Shown: piece by piece, positions 9,269 through 19,028 of the stretch | How positions within the stretch are numbered: the first letter of the stretch is position 1 | How the letters are laid out: each line of letters starts with the position of its first letter | Origin: Nocardiopsis gilva YIM 90087 | GTDB lineage: Bacteria > Actinomycetota > Actinomycetes > Streptosporangiales > Streptosporangiaceae | NCBI RefSeq assembly: GCF_002263495.1 | Contig: NZ_CP022753.1 | Location: 3,100,001-3,164,000, forward strand | Length of the DNA stretch: 64,000 bases | Reading direction: 5' to 3' | Made by a program: the position numbers and the translations under genes | The notes under the pieces: model-generated | Told to the model about the DNA's origin: nothing | Database searches by the model: none | Seen by the model: the letters and a program-made list of their open reading frames with translations, nothing else

Positions 9269-9565
9269 ATGGCTCTACGCGAGTACGAACGGCGGATCCT
9301 TGCCGAGATCGAACACCGTCTCAGCGAAGACGACCCCGATCTGGCTGGCAACCTGCGGACCTTCAACGCCGACGCGCCCTTGTCGGCCGACGCGAAGCCG
9401 GGCCCGGGCTGGCGGCCGTGGGCGGTCTTCGGGCTCGTCTCGCTGGCGGTGATCGCGCTCCTGATGGCGCTCATCCTGACGGCGCCGGGCCTGCGGGACG
9501 CTCCCGCGGGCACCGACGGTGGAACGGCGACCGTCGCCCCGGCGGCCGACACCGGATCCGGATGA
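9269..9565 (+). CDS. DUF3040 small membrane protein
   Basis: A 98-aa protein with the DUF3040 N-terminus (MALREYERRILAEIEHRL, then DDPDLAGNL) followed by one hydrophobic segment at about 51-70 and a Gly/Thr-rich tail. DUF3040 proteins are common, poorly characterised actinobacterial inner-membrane proteins. The start is supported by AGGAGG just upstream (from about 9258). A TACAAAT element near 9195 may be the -10 box. Confidence 0.88.
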   Translation: MALREYERRILAEIEHRLSEDDPDLAGNLRTFNADAPLSADAKPGPGWRPWAVFGLVSLAVIALLMALILTAPGLRDAPAGTDGGTATVAPAADTGSG

Positions 9566-9637
9566 CGAGGTGACGACCGGGGCGTCGGCGGGCTGCGCTC
9601 CCTGCCCCCGTGCTCCCGATCCCGCCGCGACGTAGCT

Positions 9638-9696
9638 GGGGCCGGTCATCCGCGCCCGCTGCCCTGAGGGGACCGCGGGCGCGGATGACCGGCCCC
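9638..9696. terminator. bidirectional terminator hairpin
   Basis: Perfect 22-bp arms, 9638-9659 and 9675-9696 (GGGGCCGGTCATCCGCGCCC and its complement), around a 15-base loop. It lies between the convergent DUF3040 and PBP genes. There is no T-tract, as is usual in actinomycetes. Confidence 0.85.
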
Positions 9697-9753
9697 ACGT
9701 CGTGTGAGCGGCGGCCCCAACCTCAGCCGAGGCGGGGCCGCCGGGCGCCGACC

Positions 9754-11865
9754 CTATACGGCGTTGGCGAACTTGGCGCCCACCGGGCCGGCGACCGAGC
9801 CGCCGCCTCCCCCGCCCTCCACGACGACGGCGAAGGCCAGGTCGCCCTTGTAGCCGACCATCCAGGCGTGCGACTCCAACTCGTCGTCCTCGTCCTCGGC
9901 CGTGCCGAACTCCGCCGAGCCCGTCTTGCCGTAGACCTCGCCCTTGAACCCGGCCTTCTTCGCCGTCCCGTCGGTGACGACCGCGCGCATCATCGGCCGC
10001 AGCTGCTCGGCGTTGGGGATCGGCCGGGGCTTGGGCTGGTCGGGCAGTTTCGGGTCGGTGACCAGCACTGGTGAACGCCAGGACCCGTTCTGGATCGCGG
10101 CCGGGACGGTGGCCATGTGCAGGGGCGTGGAGATGACCTGCCCTTGGCCGATGCTCTGCGCCGCCAGCATGGTGGCGTTCTTCGGGGCCGGGAAGGACGG
10201 CGTACGGGTCGGCAGGCCGATGTTCAGGTCGGCGTTCATGCCGAACACCTCGGCGGTCTTGGTCAGGGAGTCCGAGGTGAGCCGCTTGTCGACCTCCGTG
10301 ACCAGCGCCGTGTTGCAGGAGGTGGCGAACGCCTCGGTGAGGGACTGCTTACCGTAGGCCGCGTCCCCGGCGTTCTTGAACGGCCAGCCGCCGACCTTGG
10401 TGGTCTTCGTGCAGTTCAGCGTGGCGTCGGTGGACACCCCGTTCTCCAGCAGCGCCTCGTAGGAGATGATCTTGAATGACGAGCCCGGCTCGTACTGGCC
10501 GTCGAAGGCGCGGTTGAAGTCGCCGGCGTTCATGGCGACGGCCAGGACCTCGCCGGTCGAGGGGCGCACGGCGACCAGGGAGGTGGGCTTGCCCTCGGTG
10601 ACCACGGCCTTGGCGGCGGCGTCCTGAAGGGCGGGGTCGAGAGAGGTGGTGATGTCCTCTCCGGCCGCACCGTCGACCTTTCCGACCACCGTGTCGGAAT
10701 CGGCCGCCTGGTCCGCCTCGCCCTCGGCCACGACACGGATCGAGGTCGAGGCGGTTCCGGCCAGGCGCTCCTGGAAGGACTTCTGCAGTCCGCTCTGGCC
10801 GACCGGGTCGTCGACCTCGTAGGCGGGGCCGAGGTCCTTCAGGTCGTCCTTGGTGGCGGGGCCGACCTGCCCGACGAGCATCTTCACCGAACCCGGGGCG
10901 TCCTCGGTGTCCAGCCGCGAGCCGTCGGCGGCGAGGATGTGCCCGCGCTCGCCCCGCTCGTTGACCCGGCTGAGGGTCTGGCCGTCGCCGAGGTCGGGGT
11001 GGATCACCGCGGGGGAGAAGTCGACCTTCCACTCGCCCCCGGCGCGGGTGAGGGGCAGCGTGCCCTCATACGTCCAGTCGCCCGCGTTGCTCAAGGACAG
11101 CGTGGCGGTGTAGGAGGCCGTGGCGGTGTCACCCTCGGCCGTGACGTCGCCGAGTTCGACGGCGGCCTTGTCGACGCCCAGGTTCTTCTCGACCCGGTTG
11201 TAGGCGTCCTCCAGTCCGTCACCGGTGGCCTTCGTGGCCATGTCGGCGTAGTCCTTGGAGTTCCAGGCGGCGACGTAGGCCTCGGCCGTGCCGTCGGGGT
11301 TGGGGGCCCGCAGCAGGAACCAGGAGATGCCGCCGCCGATCAGGGCGAGCACGACGACAGCGGCGCCGATTCCGAGGAACAGGCCCTTGCGCGAGCGGCG
11401 GGCGGGCGCGTCGGCGGGCCCCGGGTCCTCCGGGCCACCCGGGGGTTCGCGAAGCCGGGGTGGCGGGCGGTCGGGCGGCATCCCCGCGTCCGCCCCGGCC
11501 TCATGCAGCTGCGGGGAGAACGGCGGCGGCGTGGCGGGACGCGCGGGCTCGTGCGGCCCGGACGGCTGGCCGGGCCCTGCGGCGGCTCCGGGCGCTGGGC
11601 GTCGTGCGGCGCCTCGGGCGCAGGGGGAACCCGGCCGGGGCGTGGCGGCGGGAGGGCCGGGTGATCGGTGGGCGCGGCTGGTGCCGCGGCGGCTGGGGAG
11701 ACTGCGGAACCCCGACGGGGTGTCAGGGGAGCCGCGCGTCCGCTGGGTGGCGGGGAGGAGCGGTCGGCGGGGTGGCCGGGGCGTCGCCGTGCGGTCCCTG
11801 CGCGGCGGAGAACGGGCAGGGAAGGTGCCGGTGGGCTGCTCGCCGCCCTGTGCCGGGTCATGCAT
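9754..11865 (-). CDS. class B penicillin-binding protein (transpeptidase)
   Basis: Cell-wall transpeptidase of the PBP2a-like group. From ATG 11865 the 703-aa product has a Pro/Arg-rich cytoplasmic N-terminus (1-155), one membrane segment (about 160-183, GLFLGIGAAVVVLALIGGG), an NTF2/MecA-N-like domain (PDGTAEAYVAAWNSKDYADM onward, about 190-300), a dimerisation domain, and a transpeptidase domain with SSFK (462-465), SCN (516-518) and KTG (647-649). The catalytic part is intact. The start is uncertain: residues 1-150 are poorly family-like, and a better N-terminal stretch lies in another frame at 11858-12043, so one or more indels near 11860 (a CCCCC run on the coding strand) are suspected. 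The ATG at 11865 lacks a clear ribosome binding site. Confidence 0.88.
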   Translation of the reverse strand: MHDPAQGGEQPTGTFPARSPPRRDRTATPRPPRRPLLPATQRTRGSPDTPSGFRSLPSRRGTSRAHRSPGPPAATPRPGSPCARGAARRPAPGAAAGPGQPSGPHEPARPATPPPFSPQLHEAGADAGMPPDRPPPRLREPPGGPEDPGPADAPARRSRKGLFLGIGAAVVVLALIGGGISWFLLRAPNPDGTAEAYVAAWNSKDYADMATKATGDGLEDAYNRVEKNLGVDKAAVELGDVTAEGDTATASYTATLSLSNAGDWTYEGTLPLTRAGGEWKVDFSPAVIHPDLGDGQTLSRVNERGERGHILAADGSRLDTEDAPGSVKMLVGQVGPATKDDLKDLGPAYEVDDPVGQSGLQKSFQERLAGTASTSIRVVAEGEADQAADSDTVVGKVDGAAGEDITTSLDPALQDAAAKAVVTEGKPTSLVAVRPSTGEVLAVAMNAGDFNRAFDGQYEPGSSFKIISYEALLENGVSTDATLNCTKTTKVGGWPFKNAGDAAYGKQSLTEAFATSCNTALVTEVDKRLTSDSLTKTAEVFGMNADLNIGLPTRTPSFPAPKNATMLAAQSIGQGQVISTPLHMATVPAAIQNGSWRSPVLVTDPKLPDQPKPRPIPNAEQLRPMMRAVVTDGTAKKAGFKGEVYGKTGSAEFGTAEDEDDELESHAWMVGYKGDLAFAVVVEGGGGGGSVAGPVGAKFANAV

Positions 11866-12043
11866 GGGGGAGGGGCCTCGGGGCCGGGGCGCCCTCCGTC
11901 GGAGCGTCGGGAACGGGCCGCTGTGGGCCCGTGTCCGCCGGGGATCCGGGAACGCGCGGGGCGTGATCCTCTCCGGTTCCCCCAGAGTCGGAAGGAGTCG
12001 CGGGCGGCTCGCCGCCCGGCTCCGGGGTCGACCTGTCGTCCAC
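11858..12043 (-). CDS. probable detached N-terminal segment of the penicillin-binding protein
   Basis: A 61-codon frame starting at GTG 12043 with a good ribosome binding site (GGAAGGACGG, about 12051-12060). The peptide is acidic and proline-rich (VDDRSTPEPGGEPPATPSDS, then GTGEDHAPRVPGSPAD), as expected for the cytoplasmic tail of an actinobacterial PBP. It stops at 11858 just where the PBP frame becomes usable; removing one C from the CCCCC run before ATGCAT (coding strand) would join them. I infer that the true gene is 9754-12043 with an indel. Confidence 0.5.
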   Translation of the reverse strand: MDDRSTPEPGGEPPATPSDSGGTGEDHAPRVPGSPADTGPQRPVPDAPTEGAPAPRPLPHA

Positions 12044-12371
12044 GCCTGACCGTCCTTCCGATCGCCCGATACAGCTCCGCCCCACGCTCCCAGGGACCGG
12101 AGAGCGGGCGGGAACGTGTGTAAGTGGTCGGCGTGGCGGTCGCCTCTCGGCGCGGGGCACAACGCGGCTCCGAACGTCCGCGCGATCACCCACCGGAGTG
12201 GGCCCGCGCGCGGTATTCCACGAAGGCTATAGGTGAGGCCCGGGGGACACTTGCTACCACGCCGACCACCAGTGACTCTAACCCATCGGGGCACCCCCAT
12301 GTTCCCGAAAACCCAGGGAAAACGGAGGTTATACAGGTCACAGCCGGTGGCCGGAATCGGCCCCGAGACGG
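12044..12371. other. 328-bp gap upstream of the PBP gene
   Basis: No gene supported. Lower GC near 12230-12370. It must carry the PBP promoter and the fprA 3' end; no terminator hairpin or clear promoter pair stands out. Confidence 0.4.
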
Positions 12372-13739
<1,368 letters not shown>

Positions 13740-13832
13740 TGACATCTCCATTTCGTCGCGTCTGCTTCCGGGCGGCACTGTGGGGACCGTGTCGTGCCGC
13801 TCTCCACGTCACCCGGGACGCGGTAAATCAGG

Positions 13833-13851
13833 CAAGGCTAGCCTAATCTAA
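13833..13851 (-). promoter_or_regulatory. candidate IdeR/DmdR iron box upstream of fprA
   Basis: On the minus strand the 19 bases read TTAGATTAGGCTAGCCTTG, matching 15 of 19 positions of the recalled actinobacterial iron-box consensus TTAGGTTAGGCTAACCTAA. The position fits repression of fprA when iron is plentiful. Confidence 0.6.
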
Positions 13852-13904
13852 TGCGTGAGGCGTTTTCATACTAAGTCGACTATAAAGGTAGACAACCGTA
13901 TCTC

Positions 13905-13921
13905 CCCCGCGATGCGCGGGG
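13905..13921. terminator. short GC hairpin, possible terminator
   Basis: CCCCGCG-ATG-CGCGGGG, 7-bp arms with a 3-base loop, lying downstream of the leftward gene ending at 14012. Weak evidence. Confidence 0.35.
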
Positions 13922-14011
13922 TGGGCACATCTCCCTCGGCGCTCGTATCCGCCCAGGCCACAGCGGGCGAACGACTCCAGCTCTTCGCACAACGCCCGCT
14001 GGGCGCGACAA

Positions 14012-14569
14012 TCAGCCCGAAATGGCTGTGGGGAACCTCACGTCCCCGGCGGGGCGGGGTCCGTCGTGCGCGACCGCGGGCCAGAGTCGGATCAGGAACT
14101 CCGCACGTCCACGGAGTCCCTGCTCGGCGATGCGGAACTCCACGGAGTGCGGATCGCGATACCGCTGGAGCAGTTGATCATAGCGTTCGGCCACCGCGCG
14201 GCGCTGGCGGGCGTAGACGTCGGCGCGGTAGGGCCCGCTGCCACCGAGCAGCTGATGGCGGACGGACCGGCCGGGGATGTTCCCGCTCACGATGACCTGG
14301 CCGCGCAGGAAGACCGTGGCCGACGCGGTCTCCTCCCAGCCGCCGCAGGACGCCTCGGCGGGGGCCGGATCCCACTCCTCCAGGGCGACGTTGACGTCCA
14401 CCCGGCCCTGCAGCGTGCTGAGCTCCAGGTGGTCGAACCCGCCGACGAGGAGCGATCCCCCGGCCAGGCCGCTGATGTCGGCACCACCGGCCCGGGCGCC
14501 GGGCCCATAGACGTGGAATAGCCCGTTCCCGGGGAAGACCGGGAACAGCAGCCTGGAAAGGCGTGCCAC
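14012..14569 (-). CDS. hypothetical protein, 185 aa
   Basis: No family recognised. The frame shows strong G/C third-position bias. From GTG 14569 (GGAGG about 12 bases upstream) the protein begins VARLSRLLFPVFPGNGLFHVYG and includes GGSLLVGGFDHLELSTLQGRVDVNV, several Gly-rich turns, and the tail FLIRLWPAVAHDG. There is no obvious signal peptide or membrane segment. It lies between fprA and the acyltransferase gene on the same strand, but the gaps of over 200 bases argue against one operon. Confidence 0.6.
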   Translation of the reverse strand: MARLSRLLFPVFPGNGLFHVYGPGARAGGADISGLAGGSLLVGGFDHLELSTLQGRVDVNVALEEWDPAPAEASCGGWEETASATVFLRGQVIVSGNIPGRSVRHQLLGGSGPYRADVYARQRRAVAERYDQLLQRYRDPHSVEFRIAEQGLRGRAEFLIRLWPAVAHDGPRPAGDVRFPTAISG

Positions 14570-14784
14570 TGCTCCTGCACCTCCACGCTCTGATGTCCGC
14601 ACCCGATGGCGGGCCGCCGTGGAAGGCACCCCATCATCGGGCAGGACCGGCAGGGTGAGGGGACCGGTCTTGGAGAGACTCTAGACCCCGATCACGGCTC
14701 GTGTTCGAGGAATCGCGGAACTCCGCGAAGCGTCGGGCCGAAGCCGTGCCGGGGGGAGGAGGCGCGACCTGGCCCGCCCGGCCG

Positions 14785-15492
14785 CTACCCGCCGTGCCGC
14801 GCCAGCTCCGCCTTGACCGAGCCGGCGTACCGGGCCACCGTCTCCTGGCCGGAAAGTCCCTGGATAGCGGCCATGATGGCGTCCGTCGCGGCCCGACGGG
14901 AACGTGCCTTGTCGTGCTCCTCGGCCCAGGCGGACAGGTCGACCGGCGGGCCGCAGCGCATCTCGACGCGGCGGAAGAAGGACGGAAGTCGCCGCCCCCT
15001 CGGCTTGATGCGGTCGGTTCCGATCAACGAGACGGGCACTACCGGAACTCCGGACAGCAGTGCGAGCCAGGCCAGCCCGGTCTGCCCCTTGTAGAGGCGG
15101 CCGTCAGGGGACCGGGTGCCCTCCGGGAAGATCCCGAACGCACTGCCGCCCTCCAGCACCCGCAGGCTGTTCTCCATGGCCTCCTGCGAGCTCTGGCCGG
15201 GTCGCCGGTCGACCGACAGCTGTCCGATGGCGCGCAGCGCACGGGCGAACGCGCGCTGGGCGACGTTGCCCTGGGCGAACAGCTCCTGCTTGGCGATGAA
15301 GGTGACCGGGCGGCGCACTGCCACGCCGATGAAGAGGGGATCGAGATTGGACACGTGGTTGGACGCGAGGATCACGGGGCCTCGCGCGGGGATGTGCTCG
15401 GTCCCCTCCACTCGGATCGGCCACATGGCGCGCGTGACGGGGGCGATCACCGCTTTGGCGATCCCGTAGAGCGACACTGCGGTGTCCTCCAT
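14785..15492 (-). CDS. 1-acylglycerol-3-phosphate O-acyltransferase (PlsC family)
   Basis: Phospholipid-synthesis acyltransferase that esterifies lysophosphatidate. The 235-aa protein contains the catalytic H-x4-D motif (NHVSNLD, H46 and D51), IAKQELF, the substrate-binding FPEGTRSPDGRLYKGQTG block and VPVVPVSLIGTD. ATG 15492 starts just before the amphipathic N-terminus and gives normal length; no strong ribosome binding site is seen. Several PlsC paralogues usually exist in actinomycetes, so the exact lipid substrate is open. Confidence 0.92.
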   Translation of the reverse strand: MEDTAVSLYGIAKAVIAPVTRAMWPIRVEGTEHIPARGPVILASNHVSNLDPLFIGVAVRRPVTFIAKQELFAQGNVAQRAFARALRAIGQLSVDRRPGQSSQEAMENSLRVLEGGSAFGIFPEGTRSPDGRLYKGQTGLAWLALLSGVPVVPVSLIGTDRIKPRGRRLPSFFRRVEMRCGPPVDLSAWAEEHDKARSRRAATDAIMAAIQGLSGQETVARYAGSVKAELARHGG

Positions 15493-15860
15493 GGTGTGTT
15501 CGGTTCGTGGGTCGGACGGGGGTGCCGCATCGGCAGACGGGGGGTGAGCGGCGGCGATGGGCCGGTGCCGCCTGTGCACTGTATCGGTCGGCGAGGGTGG
15601 CGGCGGGGCCTGTCCGTATCGCGCGGCACAGGAGCGGTCAGGGGCGAGGGTTGGGGGCGGAAGGCTCTGGGAAGCCCCACAGGGCACGGGTTTCGGTCGG
15701 GAGTCCGGGGCCGGTCGTCTGGGCGAGCGGGTGAATCCGGCGGAACAGGTGGTGATCTAGCTCTCACCCGTTCTAGTCTGGTCTAGACCTCTGGGTGCTC
15801 GGAGGCCCGCGGAACCGCGGCTGGAGTGCTGGGACACGGCGAAGGGAAGAGGGCGGAGCA
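15493..15860. other. 368-bp divergent promoter region
   Basis: Lies between the leftward acyltransferase gene and the rightward cyclase gene. No gene is supported. A lower-GC stretch around 15745-15790 contains a repeated TCTAG...TCTAGAC pattern (tagctctcacccgttctagt and ctggtctagac) that may hold the cyclase promoter; not resolved further. Confidence 0.35.
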
Positions 15861-16526
15861 GTGACACAGCTGGTCGACATCAGCCACCAGATCACCGCCG
15901 GGATGACCACCCACCCGGGGCTCCCCGGGCCGGAGATCGACGACCACCTGGCCTTCGAGGACTCGCGGCAGAGGTACGCGCCGGGCACGGAGTTCAGCAT
16001 CGGACGCATCTCGATGGTCGCCAACACCGGCACCTACCTGGACACACCGGCGCACCGCTACCGCGATGGAGCCGACCTCGCCGACCTCGACCTGGAGAAG
16101 GTCGCGGGCCTGCCCGGACTGGTCGTGGAGGTCGAGGAGCGCGAGATCGGCGCCGAGGCGTTCAAGGGGCTGGAGGTCGAGGGCCGGGCCGTGCTCATCC
16201 GCACCGGTTGGGACCGGCACTGGCGCACCGAGGCCTACGGTTCGCACGAGCACCCCTTCCTGTCCGACGCCGGGGCGCGGGCACTGGTCGACGCCGGCGC
16301 CGCACTCGTCGGCATCGACACGGTCAACATCGACGACACCTCCGAAGCCGCGGGCGGCGCCCGTCCGGCACACTCCGCCCTCCTCGCCGCCGGGATCCCG
16401 GTCGTCGAGAACCTGTGCGAGCTGGGTCGGCTGCCCACCGACGGCTTCGCCTTCTTCGCGGTCCCGGTCAAGGTCCGGGGCCTGGCCACCTTCCCGGTGC
16501 GGGCCTTCGCGATGATCGGCGCCTAG
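15861..16526 (+). CDS. cyclase-family protein (kynurenine-formamidase-like)
   Basis: A 221-aa member of the Cyclase/KynB-like fold, metal-dependent hydrolases acting on amides or lactones. Family features: VDISHQITAGMTTHPG near the N-terminus, TGTYLDTPAHRY, GRAVLIRTGWDRHW, GIDTVNIDD and the late IPVVENLCELG. The usual metal motif H-x-G-T-H-x-D-x-P-x-H appears here as N-T-G-T-Y-L-D-T-P-A-H, so the first two histidines are replaced. Activity may differ from arylformamidase. The GTG at 15861 is preceded by GGCGGAG. Convergent with the FUSC gene. Confidence 0.85.
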   Translation: MTQLVDISHQITAGMTTHPGLPGPEIDDHLAFEDSRQRYAPGTEFSIGRISMVANTGTYLDTPAHRYRDGADLADLDLEKVAGLPGLVVEVEEREIGAEAFKGLEVEGRAVLIRTGWDRHWRTEAYGSHEHPFLSDAGARALVDAGAALVGIDTVNIDDTSEAAGGARPAHSALLAAGIPVVENLCELGRLPTDGFAFFAVPVKVRGLATFPVRAFAMIGA

Positions 16527-16642
16527 ATGGTTGATGGGAGATCTTCGGCCTGGCCGGTGGCGGCAGGCGAGCAGCGGACGCATGAGCGCGACGGCGCGCC
16601 CGCAGGCCTCCGGCGGTGCGTTTACCGCGCCACACCACCGCT

Positions 16643-16716
16643 CCCTCCGTTGATCTCGGGGTTATCGACGGAATTTTGGCGGGAATTCCGTCGATAACCC
16701 CGAGATCAACGGAGGG
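16643..16716. repeat. long inverted repeat, copy 2 of the dispersed palindrome family
   Basis: Perfect 33-base arms (16643-16675 and 16684-16716) around an 8-base loop TTGGCGGG. The arms begin CCCTCCGTTGATCTCGGGG and share the inner TATCGAC-GAAT pattern with copy 1 at 5837-5902. Between convergent genes (16526 and 16834), so probably a bidirectional terminator as well. Confidence 0.88.
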
Positions 16717-16833
16717 GAGGCGGGAAACCTGCCCGGGCTGGGCAGGGCCGCTCCAGCCGACTCCCATCACCGATCTAGCGGCGGCCAGCGGTACCGGCGA
16801 GGACCGGGCCGCCCCCAGCTCGGTGCCGCCCCG

Positions 16834-19008
16834 CTACAGGTCGGCGTCGACCTCCTCACGAGCACGGCGCTGCTCGCGCTGTGCCCGGCGCTCGGCCTCC
16901 AGCGCCGCGCTGCGCTGGTCCTGTGCCACGGCCGTGCGCATCGACGAGGACAGGGCACGCAGCTCCATGTTGATGCGCGGGTAGTCCGTCAACCGGGGCA
17001 GCGCGCCCAACCTCGGCGAACGGCGTTCCCGCACCGCCGCCATCAGCTCGGTGAAGGCCAGGTCCACCCGCTGCAGGGTGATGAGGGAGGCACCGGGCGG
17101 CCGCTCCAGCGCCAGCGCCGCCAGCGCCAGGTAACCGGTGCGCTGTGTCGCGACGACCACCGGCCACAGCGGCCGGGTGGTCTTGGCCCGCGGCACGTCG
17201 CCGATGGCGCTGTCGTACACGCCGCGCAGGCTCAGCAGAGCGGCACGCAGGTCGCGGCGGAGCCGGTAGCGGCGCTCGGGGCCGATCGTGACCTCGGGGT
17301 CCAGCACCGCCACGACCACGGCACGGGACCGGTCCAGAACGTCGATGATCGTCTGCGGTAGGCGCGATGCCGACGCCTGGCGCCACAGCAGCAGCGCGCC
17401 GAGCATGCCGACCAGCGAGCCGACGACGGTGTCGGTGATGCGTGTCCCGGCGAGCAGCGCCACCGGGTAGGGGGCCGCGGTGTGGGCGAGCAGCAGGGCC
17501 ATCGGAGTGAGGAACACGCTGCCGTAGAAGTAGTTGCGCCCGACCACGAGCTGTGTGAGCCCCTGGAACGTCGCGGCCAGGGCGATGATCGCGGCCAGCG
17601 GCAGGTCGAACGCCAGGAGCCCGGTGACGATGGCGACGCCGACGAGTGTCCCCAGGGCGCGCTGCATGGACCGGTTCACCGTGAGGACGACGTTGCCGCC
17701 CTGCAGCACCGCCGTCGCGGTGATCGAGATCCAGTAGAACCGCTCGAAGCCGAGCGCCAGACCGAGGAGGCCGGCGGCGGCGACGGTGATGCCCATGCGC
17801 AGGGCGGTCGGCCGGACCAGTGAATGGCGGCTCAGGCTGGAGCGCAGCGAGTTCATCACCGCGGGGGAGCGGGTGTCGTACAGCTCCAGCCCCTGGCCCT
17901 CGTCCTCGTGCTCCGGGCGCCGCGCGGCCTGCGCGGCCCGGCTCAGCCGGTTGTAGAGCCGTACCTCCAGCGAACGCGGGCGCAGTCCCTTGTGTAGCCC
18001 GTCGAGCGTGGCCGGGTCCGGGCAGAGTTCGGGCTTGCCGACCGCGTCGGCCAGTCCGTCGGCGAAGTCGGCCGCGCCCTCCGGCAGCGGCTCGGTCCGC
18101 GCCAGGGACACGTCGGTCGCGGTCAGGTGGACGTCGGAGACCCAGCGCAGCAGGGCCCGCAGCCGCGCCGCCGCGGCCGTGTCGCGGTAGCCGCGCGTCT
18201 GCGCCAGCAGCACGATCCGCCACGCCTCGGCGACCGCGAGCGAGGCGTCGTGCTGGACGTGGTCCAGCCGGGGTGTCCCGATCGCGCGCAACAGCTCGGC
18301 CAACTGCCGGAACGCCGCGGCGACCGCCCGATTCTCCGGGTGCCGGCTCCGCACGGGCGCTCCCGCCATCGACACCAGCCAGCCCACCGCGGCCCCGATA
18401 GCCGCGATCCCGGCATGTGCCGGCACGTCGCCCGGGCCGCCCGGAGCGATCGTGGAGATCGCGCAGACGACGACGAAGAAGATCGCACCGGGCTTCTCAG
18501 CGCGCAGCGCCTGGCACAACCAGGTGGCGATACCCGCGACCGCCCCGATGGCGATCGCGGCCACCCACAGCGTCGATGAGGCCAGCGACCCCAGCGCGAC
18601 ACTGGCGACGAACCCGAGCCCCACGACAGCCAGCGCGACGGCGCGGTAGCCGTAGGGGGTCTTCTTCTCGTAGAGGACGGTCATCGACCCCAGAGCGGCC
18701 AGCGTCGCCACCTGCGGACCGATCAGGACCAGCGCGATGGTGAACGACACGGACATGGCGATCGTCGCCTGGATCGCGGTGGTCCATGCCCACCCACCCG
18801 AAGCGAGCCCGAAGATCGCCGACAGGTCGACCCGCTGCCGAGGCCGCTCAGCGATCTTCGAGCGGACCCGTGTCGGCGGGTTCCAGATCGGCTCACTCGG
18901 TGTCGGGTCGTCGCCGTTGCCTCTGGAATCCCCCTGGTCGCCCACGTCCCCCATGGTAAAGGGATCTTGGTCTTCTCCCGCCGAGCAGAACTCCTGAGGC
19001 GCGTTCAC
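16834..19008 (-). CDS. FUSC-family (fusaric acid resistance-like) membrane protein
   Basis: A roughly 724-aa protein with two hydrophobic blocks typical of FUSC/aromatic-acid exporter-like proteins: the first at about 55-190 (IQATIAMSVSFTIALVLIG, VATLAALGSMTVLYEKK, ALAVVGLGFVASVALG, IAIGAVAGIATWLC), the second at about 410-550 (MGITVAAAGLLGLALGF, NVVLTVNRSMQRALGTLVG, LAAIIALAATFQGL, LTPMALLLAHT). A cytoplasmic helical part and an Arg/Glu-rich tail follow. GTG 19008 follows AGGGGTGAGGAG; ATG 18954 is an alternative giving 706 aa. It starts 20 bases after the DUF1963 gene and is probably cotranscribed with it. Substrate unknown. Confidence 0.85.
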   Translation of the reverse strand: MNAPQEFCSAGEDQDPFTMGDVGDQGDSRGNGDDPTPSEPIWNPPTRVRSKIAERPRQRVDLSAIFGLASGGWAWTTAIQATIAMSVSFTIALVLIGPQVATLAALGSMTVLYEKKTPYGYRAVALAVVGLGFVASVALGSLASSTLWVAAIAIGAVAGIATWLCQALRAEKPGAIFFVVVCAISTIAPGGPGDVPAHAGIAAIGAAVGWLVSMAGAPVRSRHPENRAVAAAFRQLAELLRAIGTPRLDHVQHDASLAVAEAWRIVLLAQTRGYRDTAAAARLRALLRWVSDVHLTATDVSLARTEPLPEGAADFADGLADAVGKPELCPDPATLDGLHKGLRPRSLEVRLYNRLSRAAQAARRPEHEDEGQGLELYDTRSPAVMNSLRSSLSRHSLVRPTALRMGITVAAAGLLGLALGFERFYWISITATAVLQGGNVVLTVNRSMQRALGTLVGVAIVTGLLAFDLPLAAIIALAATFQGLTQLVVGRNYFYGSVFLTPMALLLAHTAAPYPVALLAGTRITDTVVGSLVGMLGALLLWRQASASRLPQTIIDVLDRSRAVVVAVLDPEVTIGPERRYRLRRDLRAALLSLRGVYDSAIGDVPRAKTTRPLWPVVVATQRTGYLALAALALERPPGASLITLQRVDLAFTELMAAVRERRSPRLGALPRLTDYPRINMELRALSSSMRTAVAQDQRSAALEAERRAQREQRRAREEVDADL

Positions 19009-19028
19009 CGGCTCCTCACCCCTCCTGG

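Noticed and set aside
7372-9552. 726-codon minus-strand open frame opposite the GH10-like lipoprotein gene
   Set aside because: No motifs, and the plus strand has a signal peptide and family blocks.
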